From: Zavarzinia sp.
Lineage (GTDB): Bacteria; Pseudomonadota; Alphaproteobacteria; Zavarziniales; Zavarziniaceae
Length of the DNA: 8,381 bases
Assembly (NCBI GenBank): GCA_028694545.1
Contig: JAQVKV010000061.1
Location: forward strand, 1-8,381
Reading direction: 5' to 3'
Part shown: one piece after another, positions 1 through 5,992 of the stretch
How positions within the stretch are numbered: the first letter of the stretch is position 1
How the letters are laid out: every line of letters begins with the position of its first letter
Position numbers and translations under genes: made by a program
Notes under the pieces: generated by a model
What the model was told of the DNA's origin: nothing
Seen by the model: the letters and a program-made list of their open reading frames with translations, nothing else
Database searches by the model: none

Positions 1-123
1 CAGGTAAAGGGCGGCGATGTCGACGCCGGCACCGAAAGTGCCGATCACCGCGAACCTGAAGAAGCGGCCGCGCAGGAAATCCCGGATCAGGGTTTCGATG
101 CGCGGCCGGATGCGATCCGTCAA
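1..123 (-). CDS. GtrA family membrane protein, N-terminal 41 residues (partial)
   Basis: Only the first 41 codons are present; the gene continues past base 1. The reading frame gives a short basic N-terminus (TDRIRPRIETLIRDFLRGR) followed by the start of a first membrane helix, FFRFAVIGTFGAGVDIAALYL. The pattern of a phenylalanine/arginine-rich run, then a hydrophobic helix with G..G..VD, is typical of the opening of the GtrA-like family. GtrA proteins are small four-helix inner-membrane proteins thought to move lipid-linked sugars across the membrane for a partner glycosyltransferase. No ATG or GTG lies near the N-terminus. The likely start is TTG at 123-121, overlapping the TGA stop of the upstream glycosyltransferase gene as TTGA, which implies translational coupling. 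An alternative is that the true start is a different weak codon, but the frame itself is well supported. Family assignment rests on one helix, so it is probable rather than certain. Confidence 0.72.
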   Translation of the reverse strand, partial: MTDRIRPRIETLIRDFLRGRFFRFAVIGTFGAGVDIAALYL

Positions 124-2777
124 CTGCCGGCGCCCGGAGTATGGGCGTGGCCGGTCGCCGGCAGTTCGGGCAGGGTCCTGGTGCGCCCGAAGGGCAGCCA
201 GCGCAGGCCCGGCACCGCCGAGATCATGGACAGCGCCAGCGCCGCCAGATAGGGCAGGGACTGCACCAGCATGACCGCGACCCAGACATAGGATTCCCGG
301 TCGCGCTCGCCGTAGACGACGGCGACGGCGGCCGCGGCGGCCCACAGCATCAGCATCAGGGTGGTTTCTTCCCGGGCGTTCAGGACACCCTGGATGGCGG
401 CCGGCTTGTCCTCGCATTTCGGCGTGCGCAGGAAAGGCTTTTCCTTCTTCACGAGGCCGATGGCGAAAGCCTTGCCCACCGTATAGGTGAGCGCCAGCCC
501 GGCGATGGCGGCACCGGCCGCCTGCACCGGCGTGCAGGGCACGCGCTTCGCATAGAGCGAGAACGTATAGGCCAGCTTGAAGCCGAAGACCGCCAGCGTC
601 GGTACCAGGAACAGGGTGACCGGGAAGGCGAAGTAATCGGGCAGCAGCAGCAGGCCGACGGTCCACAGCAGGCCCGCCACCGTGAACATCAGGTTCATGG
701 CATCGGCGAGCCACGGTGCCCAGCCCATGGCGAAGTGATACTTCTGGGCAAGGGTCAATCCGGTCTTGCGGAACGGATTCAGCCAGCCGGCATGCCCGCG
801 CAGGATCTGCATGGCGCCGAAGGCCCAGCGGAAGCGCTGGCTGCGGTAGGCGGCGAAACTGTCGGGCGTCACACCCTTGCCGAAGGCATGGTTGATGTAG
901 ACCGACTTCCAGCCCGACTGCATCAGCTTCAGGCCCATTTCCGCGTCTTCGCAGATGGTCCAGGTCGACCAGTTGTCGACGCCCGCCATCGCCTTCTTGC
1001 GGACCAGGGTCATGGTGCCGTGCTGGATGATGGCGTCACGCTCGTTGCGGATCGACATGCCGATGTGGAAGAAGCCGGCGTATTCCCAGTTGATCATTTC
1101 CTTGAAGGCGTTGCCGGCCCAATCGTAATGGTCCTGCGGCGCCTGCACGAAACCGACGGCGTCCTCGTCGAAATAAGGGATCGTCGCCTTCAGCCAATGG
1201 GGTTCGACCAGATAGTCGCTGTCGATCACGCCCACCACGTCGACGTCGGGCGCGGTCTGGCTCATGGCGAAATTCAGCGCGCCGGCCTTGAAGCCCTTGC
1301 AGACCTCAAGGTGGAAGAAGCGGAAGCGGTCGCCCAGACGCTCGCAATACTCCTGCACCGGCTGCCAGATGGCCGGGTCCTTGGTGTTGTTGTCGATCAC
1401 CAGGATCTCGAGGTTCGGGTAGTCGAGACGGGCGAGGCTGTCGAGTGTCCGGCGCACCATCTCCGCCGGCTCGTTGCAGATCGGCAGATGCAGCGAGACC
1501 TTGGGCCATTCGCGCTCGCGCTCGACCTGGGCGGGCAGGCGATAGGGCGTGAAATGGCGCTGCATGCGGCGCGCGAACAGGCCCTCGGACATCTCGAAGC
1601 CCTCGGCCAGGATCAGCGACAGCAGGAACAGCATGCCGAAGGACAGCACCGACCAGACGGCGATCATCGGCCCGTTCAGATATTGGGTCGTGCCGTAGTG
1701 GACGGTCCACACCATCACGTTGGCGGCCAGCATGACGAGCGCCGAGAACAGCAGCTTGCCCTGGATCTTCAGGTTGCCCGACTTGCGCAGGAAGAAGAGC
1801 AGGGGCAGCAGGGCGATGGCGGCGGCGATCCCGGCCAGCGTCTGCCAGTCGCGCACGGCGGTGACATCGCCCGTCAGCGGGAACTTGGGTGTCCGGTCGG
1901 CGTCGAAGATGCCCCAATAGGCACCGACCGCCCCTTCAATCTGGCGCTTCCACGGCTGGTCGAAGGCTTCCATGAGCGAATAGTCCCAGCCGCGCGCCCG
2001 GGCCAGCGTCAGGAAGCCACGAATGAAATTGGCTTCGTTGTCGAGGCTGGGCACGGCGCCGTCGCGCATGCGCCCGTCCGACGGCCAGCCGATTTCCGAG
2101 ATCAGGATCTTCTTGTCCGGATAGGCCCGCGCGATCTGGTCGTAGCGCCGCGCGACATAATCGAGCGCCTCATCCGCCGGCACGCCTTCCCAGTAGGGCA
2201 GCAGGTGCACGGCGATATAATCGACGGACTCGACCAGCTCCGGATGGTCGAGCCAGACATGCCAGGGTTCGGCGGTCGAGACCGGCTGGTCGGCCTGACG
2301 CTTCACGTCCTTGATCAGGCGGATGATCTCGGGGACCGTCAGGTCGCCGCGCAAGATCGCCTCGTTGCCGACCATCAGGCGCTTCACGTTCTGATTGGCG
2401 TTGGCCATGCGGATCAGCCCCGCGATTTCGGCGGCGTTGCTGTCCGCGCGCTGGTCGAGCCAGGCACCGGCAATCACGGTCAGGCCATGGGCGGCGGCCA
2501 GCGCCGGTACCACATCCTGTCCGTTCAGCGACGAATAGGTGCGGACGGCCTGCGCCACGGTGGCGACCGTCGCCAGATCCTCGTCGATCTGGGCGGCCGT
2601 CGGGTGCTCGTCGTCATTGGGATTCTGGTCGGCCCGATGCGGGTCGAAGGAGAGGGCCTGGACGCTGCCCTCCCAGTCGGTCATGGGCACGGGGCGGTTC
2701 AGCCAGGCCCAGAGCCCGGCGTGGGCCGCGAGCACCACGATGAGAACAGCAATGTTGGTGAGGGCGGATTTGCGCAT
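120..2777 (-). CDS. GH17-GT2 fusion beta-glucan synthase/transglycosylase, NdvB-like, inner membrane
   Basis: An 885-residue membrane protein. A signal-anchor helix (about 8-27) leads into a GH17-type domain (about 35-305) with the acid/base motif VGNEA (E139) and nucleophile motif ISEIGWPS (E228). Three helices follow (about 312-330, 342-360, 368-391). A processive GT2 domain (about 425-690) then shows D462 in IDNN, the DSD metal motif (519-521), ED in TICEDAEMGL (610-611) and QRFRW (647-651). About five more helices complete the protein. The basic loop RKSGNLKIQGK between helices 2 and 3 suggests GH17 is periplasmic and GT2 cytoplasmic. In this family GT2 polymerises beta-glucan from a nucleotide sugar, presumably UDP-glucose, and GH17 acts as a transglycosidase that branches or cyclises the chain. 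NdvB proteins with this layout make osmoregulated or biofilm-associated beta-1,3(1,6) glucans. The product linkage cannot be read from sequence. All catalytic motifs look intact. The SD before ATG 2777 is weak. It is probably the first gene of an operon with the GtrA gene. Confidence 0.9.
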   Translation of the reverse strand: MRKSALTNIAVLIVVLAAHAGLWAWLNRPVPMTDWEGSVQALSFDPHRADQNPNDDEHPTAAQIDEDLATVATVAQAVRTYSSLNGQDVVPALAAAHGLTVIAGAWLDQRADSNAAEIAGLIRMANANQNVKRLMVGNEAILRGDLTVPEIIRLIKDVKRQADQPVSTAEPWHVWLDHPELVESVDYIAVHLLPYWEGVPADEALDYVARRYDQIARAYPDKKILISEIGWPSDGRMRDGAVPSLDNEANFIRGFLTLARARGWDYSLMEAFDQPWKRQIEGAVGAYWGIFDADRTPKFPLTGDVTAVRDWQTLAGIAAAIALLPLLFFLRKSGNLKIQGKLLFSALVMLAANVMVWTVHYGTTQYLNGPMIAVWSVLSFGMLFLLSLILAEGFEMSEGLFARRMQRHFTPYRLPAQVEREREWPKVSLHLPICNEPAEMVRRTLDSLARLDYPNLEILVIDNNTKDPAIWQPVQEYCERLGDRFRFFHLEVCKGFKAGALNFAMSQTAPDVDVVGVIDSDYLVEPHWLKATIPYFDEDAVGFVQAPQDHYDWAGNAFKEMINWEYAGFFHIGMSIRNERDAIIQHGTMTLVRKKAMAGVDNWSTWTICEDAEMGLKLMQSGWKSVYINHAFGKGVTPDSFAAYRSQRFRWAFGAMQILRGHAGWLNPFRKTGLTLAQKYHFAMGWAPWLADAMNLMFTVAGLLWTVGLLLLPDYFAFPVTLFLVPTLAVFGFKLAYTFSLYAKRVPCTPVQAAGAAIAGLALTYTVGKAFAIGLVKKEKPFLRTPKCEDKPAAIQGVLNAREETTLMLMLWAAAAAVAVVYGERDRESYVWVAVMLVQSLPYLAALALSMISAVPGLRWLPFGRTRTLPELPATGHAHTPGAGS

Positions 2778-2829
2778 CTCGTTTGACCCGAAGCAACGTC
2801 AAGGCATCAACCCCGTGCCGCGCCTTCCG

Positions 2830-2841
2830 GTTCCCGGGAAC
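2830..2841. repeat. Perfect 12-bp palindrome GTTCCCGGGAAC
   Basis: The twelve bases read the same on both strands. The palindrome lies 53 bp upstream of the glucan synthase start and could be an operator for a dimeric regulator. A palindrome of this length is not rare by chance in a region of this size, so function is only suggested by its place. Confidence 0.5.
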
Positions 2842-2894
2842 TTTGCAATGCAGCGGATTGTTGCGGTGCAGGGGTATGATGCTGTGGCTGCATG

Positions 2895-2910
2895 GCGCCG
2901 TCGACGGCGC
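2895..2910. repeat. Perfect 16-bp palindrome GCGCCGTCGACGGCGC
   Basis: A 16-base sequence identical to its reverse complement, near the middle of the divergent intergenic region. Its half, GCGCCGTC, recurs in direct orientation at 2958-2965, 63 bp away, close to six helical turns. This spacing fits binding of a multimer to one face of the helix, but base composition alone raises the chance of such GC boxes. Confidence 0.55.
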
Positions 2911-3041
2911 TTTCTCGCGGCGCAACGCGGCGCGATGCATTTCCCGCTTCTGTTGCAGCGCCGTCACGATGCCGCGGCGCGAAAGGTGCCGGGCTCGCAA
3001 GCCGGGCGGTGCCTGTGTATGGTCATCGCTTTCCTGCCTCC

Positions 3042-3047
3042 GGGGAG
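3042..3047 (+). promoter_or_regulatory. Ribosome binding site GGGGAG that sets a TTG start
   Basis: GGGGAG lies six bases before TTG 3054. This is the best-placed Shine-Dalgarno for the LysR gene. The start it gives fits the usual LysR N-terminus, with the helix-turn-helix beginning within the first ten residues. Longer in-frame starts, such as ATG 2892, would add a low-complexity 54-residue tail. Confidence 0.7.
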
Positions 3048-3053
3048 CCCGCC

Positions 3054-3944
3054 TTGTCCCGCCGCCTGCCGCCGCTCGTCGCCCTTCGCGCTTTCGATGC
3101 GGTGGCGCGTCTCGGGGGCACGCGGCGCGCGGGCGATGATCTCGCGGTCAGCCATACGGTGATCAGCCGGCACCTGCGCAATCTCGAGGCCTGGGCCGGC
3201 GTGCGCCTGATCGCGCGCGACGGCCGTGGCCTTGTCCTGACGCCCGAGGGCCGGCGCTATCACGAGCGCATTTCGCGCGCCTTCGACCTGATCGCGGAGG
3301 CGACCGAGGAACTCTCGCCCCGGGGCGGGCAGGGGGAATTGCGCCTGTTCTGCGCGCCGGGGCTTGCCGTGCGCTGGCTGTCGCGGCGCCTGTCCGCGCT
3401 CGAGGAGGCGCTGGCCGGGGTCGAGATCGTGATCCAGCCGGCGGATCGAAGCCCGGATTTCGCCAAGGGCGAGGCGGATGCGGAAATCGCCTTCAACCCC
3501 GTGCCGGTCGCGGGCATCACCCGGCTGGATTTGCTGACGCCGCGTTTCTTTCCGGTGGCGAGTCCGCTCTTCGTCGAGCGGCGCGGACCTTTCGCCGGCC
3601 CGGCCGATATCGCGGCCGCACCCCTGATCCACGAGGAAAGCCGCGAGCAATGGCGGCAATGGCTGGCGCTGGCGGGGCTCGACCCGGTGCCGGCCCTGCA
3701 CGGCCCCCGGCTCTGGCATGCCGATGCGGCGGTCGAGGCGGCGTTGCAGGGCCAGGGCATCGCCCTTGCCAATGGCCTCCTCGTCGGTGACGACCTTGCC
3801 GCCGGCCGCCTGGTCGAGGTGATGCCGAGCGACATCCGTCTCGGAACCTATTGCCTGCGCGCTCCGGCGGCCACCTGGGACGGCCGTGTCATGACGCGCC
3901 TGCGCCGCTGGCTGGCATCGGCGCTGGCGTCCAGTCCTTCTTAA
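3054..3944 (+). CDS. LysR-type transcriptional regulator (GcvA-like subgroup)
   Basis: A protein of 296 residues from a TTG start, the normal length for LysR regulators. The N-terminal winged helix-turn-helix spans about residues 6-65 (LPPLVALRAFDAVARLGG, then the recognition part SHTVISRHLRNLE and the wing VLTPEGRRY). A linker helix follows (about 68-88). The effector-binding domain (about 93-290) carries the features of the GcvA-type subgroup: WRQWLALAG near 200-208, the ALQGQGIALANGLL stretch near 230-243, and a G-R-L-V strand near 251-254. The effector cannot be inferred. It lies divergent from the glucan synthase gene and upstream, on the same strand, of a membrane protein and a cation antiporter; either group may be its target. 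The usual LF.R after the HTH reads LIAR, a mild departure. Class assignment is secure; the start rests on the SD and family alignment. Confidence 0.92.
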   Translation: MSRRLPPLVALRAFDAVARLGGTRRAGDDLAVSHTVISRHLRNLEAWAGVRLIARDGRGLVLTPEGRRYHERISRAFDLIAEATEELSPRGGQGELRLFCAPGLAVRWLSRRLSALEEALAGVEIVIQPADRSPDFAKGEADAEIAFNPVPVAGITRLDLLTPRFFPVASPLFVERRGPFAGPADIAAAPLIHEESREQWRQWLALAGLDPVPALHGPRLWHADAAVEAALQGQGIALANGLLVGDDLAAGRLVEVMPSDIRLGTYCLRAPAATWDGRVMTRLRRWLASALASSPS

Positions 3945-3956
3945 GATTTTGCGGCG

Positions 3957-3987
3957 ATCCTCGATGCCGTTCGTCGGCACGGAGGAT
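3957..3987 (+). promoter_or_regulatory. Hairpin that would cover the ribosome binding site of the next gene
   Basis: Bases 3957-3969 (ATCCTCGATGCCG) pair with 3975-3987 (CGGCACGGAGGAT): six pairs, a 2x2 internal loop, five pairs, and a five-base loop TTCGT. The right arm holds the Shine-Dalgarno GGAGG (3981-3985), four bases of which are paired. The LysR stop codon ends 12 bases before the left arm, so a terminating ribosome could reach the edge of the stem. A terminator is unlikely because no T-run follows. Pairing is seen in sequence; a regulatory role is inferred. Confidence 0.5.
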
Positions 3988-3993
3988 GAAGAC

Positions 3994-4881
3994 ATGGCGA
4001 GAGACGTCACCGCGGTGGGGATACCGTCGGGAACCGGCATCCGGGCCATGGGGCCGACCGAGATCCAGATGGTCACCGGCGGCGTGGGCATGATCCTTGG
4101 CATTCTTGCGACCGTCGCCGCCTTTGCGTTCCTTGCCTGGCAGCGCCGGGACAGTCTCGCGGCCGGCTGGGCGACGATCGCGGGCGATGTGCCGCCGGCG
4201 ATCTGGGGCGGTGGCGCGCTGCTGGTGGTCGGGCTCGGCGTGCTTTGGCTGCGGCCGCGCGACTATGTGCCGGGACGCAGTTTCCGGCGCTACCGGGTCA
4301 GCGCGCAGACCGCCCGGCTGCAGAACATGGTGCTGGTGCTGCTCGGGCTGGTGGCCGCCGTCGGTTCTCTTGCCGCCGCCGCGCTGTTCTCGGACCCCCG
4401 GCTGAATTTCATCGCGGTGGCGGGGCTCATCGTCGCCGGCTATGTCCTCGTGCTGGGCCGGCGCCGCGCGGCCGAGGTCGCGGCCGACCCGGTCGTGGTC
4501 GATCTGATGCGGTCGCAGGGAATGCTCGGCAATCGCGAGGTTCGGGCCACGATCGCCTGCCGCGCCGTGCTGGACGGCAAGCGCGGCGAGGCGACGGTGG
4601 CGATCACGGACGACGGTTATGTCGTGGCGCTGGGCGGCGGCCTGTCCATGACCGGCGGGTTTCACGGCTTCGCTGATATCGTCGCCCTCGGCATCGGGCA
4701 GAGTGCCCGGCGCGGTGGGGAGCGTGCGATCGTGCTCCGCTTCAGCGACGGACGCACACATGTCTTCCTGTTCCAGTCCTTTCGCCTGCGCACGACCGAA
4801 CTGGTGGTCGCCGTGCGTGCCCTGCTCGGCGCCTTCGACGGTTGGCTGGAACGGCGCGGGCCGGGCCTTGTACTTGGGTGA
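3994..4881 (+). CDS. Unrecognised four-helix membrane protein with a soluble C-terminal domain, possibly PH-like
   Basis: I do not recognise this 295-residue protein. The ATG at 3994 was chosen because GGAGG (3981-3985) lies eight bases upstream; in-frame ATG 3964 and TTG 3949 lack such a site. Predicted membrane helices are at about 29-48, 69-86, 111-132 and 138-156. A basic loop (about 87-109, RPRDYVPGRSFRRYR onward) separates helices 2 and 3, and RRR follows helix 4, so the C-terminus is probably cytoplasmic. Residues about 180-285 alternate short strands (ATVAITDDGYVVAL; GFADIVALGIG; RAIVLRFSDGRTHVFLF) and end in a helix (TTELVVAVRALLGAFDGWL). That order of strands followed by a closing helix, with an early T-D-D-G-Y turn, resembles bacterial PH/GRAM-like membrane-associated domains, but this is pattern reading only. 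It lies 49 bp after the LysR gene and 52 bp before a Ca2+/Na+ antiporter, so co-transcription is likely. The reading frame is reliable; the function is unknown. Confidence 0.8.
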   Translation: MARDVTAVGIPSGTGIRAMGPTEIQMVTGGVGMILGILATVAAFAFLAWQRRDSLAAGWATIAGDVPPAIWGGGALLVVGLGVLWLRPRDYVPGRSFRRYRVSAQTARLQNMVLVLLGLVAAVGSLAAAALFSDPRLNFIAVAGLIVAGYVLVLGRRRAAEVAADPVVVDLMRSQGMLGNREVRATIACRAVLDGKRGEATVAITDDGYVVALGGGLSMTGGFHGFADIVALGIGQSARRGGERAIVLRFSDGRTHVFLFQSFRLRTTELVVAVRALLGAFDGWLERRGPGLVLG

Positions 4882-4933
4882 AAAAGCGCCATCTTCCCGG
4901 GACGGCGGGTGCCTTTCGGGGGAGTAGGGTTTC

Positions 4934-5878
4934 GTGGGTCTGGATATCATCTTCGTCGTCGGGGGCTTGCTGCTCCTCTTTTTCGGTGGCGAGTTCCTGG
5001 TCAGGGGCAGTGTCGCCATCGCCGAGCGCTTCGGCATCTCGAAGCTGATCGTCGGCATGGTGATCATCGGCTTCGGCACCTCGGCGCCGGAATTGCTGGT
5101 TTCGGTCCAGGCCGCCCTGGCCGGATCGCCCGACATCGCCGTCGGCAATGTTCTTGGCTCCAATATTTCCAACATCCTGCTGATCGTCGCGATCGCCGCG
5201 CTGGTCGCGCCCATCGCCAATGAGGACAAGGCGATCCGGCGCGACGCCGCCGTCATGGTCGGGGTCTCGGCGCTGTTGGTGCCCGTGCTTTTCCTTGGCG
5301 AGATCGGGCGTCTCGTCGGTCTTGGCATGATCGCGCTGCTCGTCGTCCAGCTCGTCGTCACTTATGCGATCGAGCGTCGGCGCCAGGTCTCCGCCTTCAC
5401 CCATGAGGTGGACGAGGCGAAGGACATACCGATGGCCGCCCCCATCGCCACCATCATCACCATCGCCGGCCTCGCCCTGCTGGTGGTGGGCGCGCGGCTG
5501 ATGGTCGATGGCGCCACCGGCATCGCCCGCGCCTTCGGCATTTCGGAAGCAGTGATCGGCCTGACCGTGGTCGCCGTCGGCACCTCGCTGCCGGAACTCG
5601 CGACCGCCATCGTCGCCGCCATGCGCCGCCATGCGGACGTCGTGCTTGCCAATGTCGTCGGCAGCAACGTCTTCAACATTCTCTGCATCCTCGGCATCAC
5701 GGCGATCATCACGCCGATTCCGGTGGCCGCACGCTTCGCCACGGTGGACGGGCCGCTGATGGTCGCCGTCGCCGCTCTCATGCTCGCCATGCTGTTTCGC
5801 TTGCGGGTGATCGGGCGCGGCGCGGGCGCGGGGCTGCTGGCCGCCTATGGCGGCTATATCGCTTTCCAGGCTGTCTGA
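4934..5878 (+). CDS. Calcium/sodium antiporter, CaCA superfamily (YrbG-like)
   Basis: A 314-residue, almost wholly hydrophobic protein with the two inverted alpha-repeats that define the Ca2+/cation antiporter superfamily. Alpha-1 has GFGTSAPELLVSVQAA (E53) followed by GNVLGSNISNILL (71-83). Alpha-2 has AVGTSLPELATAIVAA (E221) followed by ANVVGSNVFNIL (239-250). The two glutamates and the GSN asparagines are the ion-coordinating positions in exchangers of this fold. About ten helices are expected, with a short charged cytoplasmic loop near 147-166 (ERRRQVSAFTHEVDEAKD) joining the halves; there is no large Ca2+-binding regulatory loop as in animal NCX proteins. It should exchange Ca2+ for Na+ (or H+) across the inner membrane, but ion preference is not readable here. 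The start is GTG 4934, with the purine-rich GGGGGAG (4918-4924) nine bases upstream. It sits 52 bp after the unknown membrane protein and may share its transcript. Confidence 0.93.
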   Translation: MGLDIIFVVGGLLLLFFGGEFLVRGSVAIAERFGISKLIVGMVIIGFGTSAPELLVSVQAALAGSPDIAVGNVLGSNISNILLIVAIAALVAPIANEDKAIRRDAAVMVGVSALLVPVLFLGEIGRLVGLGMIALLVVQLVVTYAIERRRQVSAFTHEVDEAKDIPMAAPIATIITIAGLALLVVGARLMVDGATGIARAFGISEAVIGLTVVAVGTSLPELATAIVAAMRRHADVVLANVVGSNVFNILCILGITAIITPIPVAARFATVDGPLMVAVAALMLAMLFRLRVIGRGAGAGLLAAYGGYIAFQAV

Positions 5879-5887
5879 GGCACCAGT

Positions 5888-5916
5888 CCAAATGGTGCAT
5901 TTAACGCACCGTTTGG
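5888..5916. repeat. 11-bp inverted repeat upstream of gabT, possible operator
   Basis: CCAAATGGTGC (5888-5898) and GCACCGTTTGG (5906-5916) form an inverted repeat with one T-G position and the AT-rich centre ATTTAAC. It starts nine bases after the antiporter stop. A second inverted repeat overlaps it: TTTAACG (5900-5906) with CGTTAAA (5919-5925). The lack of a T-run argues against a simple intrinsic terminator. The AT-rich core in a GC-rich genome and the place upstream of a catabolic operon suggest a regulator binding site, but the regulator is unknown. Confidence 0.5.
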
Positions 5917-5932
5917 CACGTTAAAGCTGATA

Positions 5933-5955
5933 GTCGCCGGGCGCGGCCCGGCGGC
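5933..5955. repeat. GC-rich hairpin between antiporter gene and gabT
   Basis: CGCCGGGC (5935-5942) and GCCCGGCG (5946-5953) are perfect reverse complements around a three-base loop. The stem extends by one G-T and one G-C pair to 5933 and 5955. It would be very stable in RNA. No T-run follows, so it is either a U-less terminator for the antiporter transcript, part of the gabT leader, or a chance feature of GC-rich DNA. Confidence 0.4.
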
Positions 5956-5961
5956 ACACTG

Positions 5962-5990
5962 CGGCATCGCCACACCGTCCGGGGATGCCG
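5962..5990 (+). promoter_or_regulatory. Leader hairpin overlapping the gabT ribosome binding site
   Basis: CGGCATC (5962-5968) pairs with GATGCCG (5984-5990), with a further CC/GG pair inside after a mismatch. The Shine-Dalgarno GGGGA (5981-5985) lies in the loop side and right arm, two to eleven bases from ATG 5993. The structure could limit ribosome access to gabT. A regulatory role is inferred only. Confidence 0.35.
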
Positions 5991-5992
5991 TC

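Larger units (their letters stand above)
2778..3053. promoter_or_regulatory. Divergent intergenic region with palindromes and repeated boxes
   Basis: These 276 bases separate the minus-strand glucan synthase gene from the plus-strand LysR gene, so they should hold both promoters. I could not pick out a convincing -35/-10 pair on either strand. The region contains a perfect 12-bp palindrome (2830-2841), a perfect 16-bp palindrome (2895-2910), and three copies of CGCGGCGC (2916-2923, 2926-2933, 2973-2980). No open frame here looks like a gene. LysR regulators commonly bind in the divergent region next to their own gene, so autoregulation and control of the glucan synthase are both reasonable inferences, but no binding site is proven. 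Confidence 0.6.

Noticed and set aside
141..2786. A plus-strand open frame of 881 codons opposite nearly the whole glucan synthase gene
   Set aside because: Its codons lie exactly on the codons of the minus-strand gene, so its stops would need TTA, CTA or TCA codons there, which are rare in this GC-rich coding style. Its translation is rich in H, R, G and Q with no domain, while the other strand has intact GH17 and GT2 motifs.
2892..3053. A 54-residue N-terminal extension of the LysR protein from ATG 2892
   Set aside because: The extension is low-complexity A/R/P-rich, overlaps the 16-bp palindrome and repeats, and LysR proteins start within about ten residues of the HTH. TTG 3054 has a good SD.
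4882..4933. Possible hairpin before the antiporter start
   Set aside because: Only a short pairing with wobble pairs (4894-4899 with 4917-4922) could be made; too weak to call.
3889..5632. Long minus-strand open frames opposite the 4-TM protein and antiporter genes
   Set aside because: Low-complexity, H/D/G/R-rich translations with no SD or domain; the plus strand shows clear membrane helices and alpha-repeats.
5888..5916. Intrinsic terminator of the antiporter gene
   Set aside because: The stem is present but the following bases (CACGTTAAAGC) contain no T-run, and the stem is not GC-rich for this genome; an operator fits at least as well.
5914..5928. A sigma-54-like promoter, TGGCACG followed by GC, upstream of gabT
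   Set aside because: The -24 half is good, but the GG-to-GC spacing is nine bases instead of the strict ten, and the -12 half reads AAGCT rather than TTGC(A/T). Worth a transcription-start check, not enough to call.
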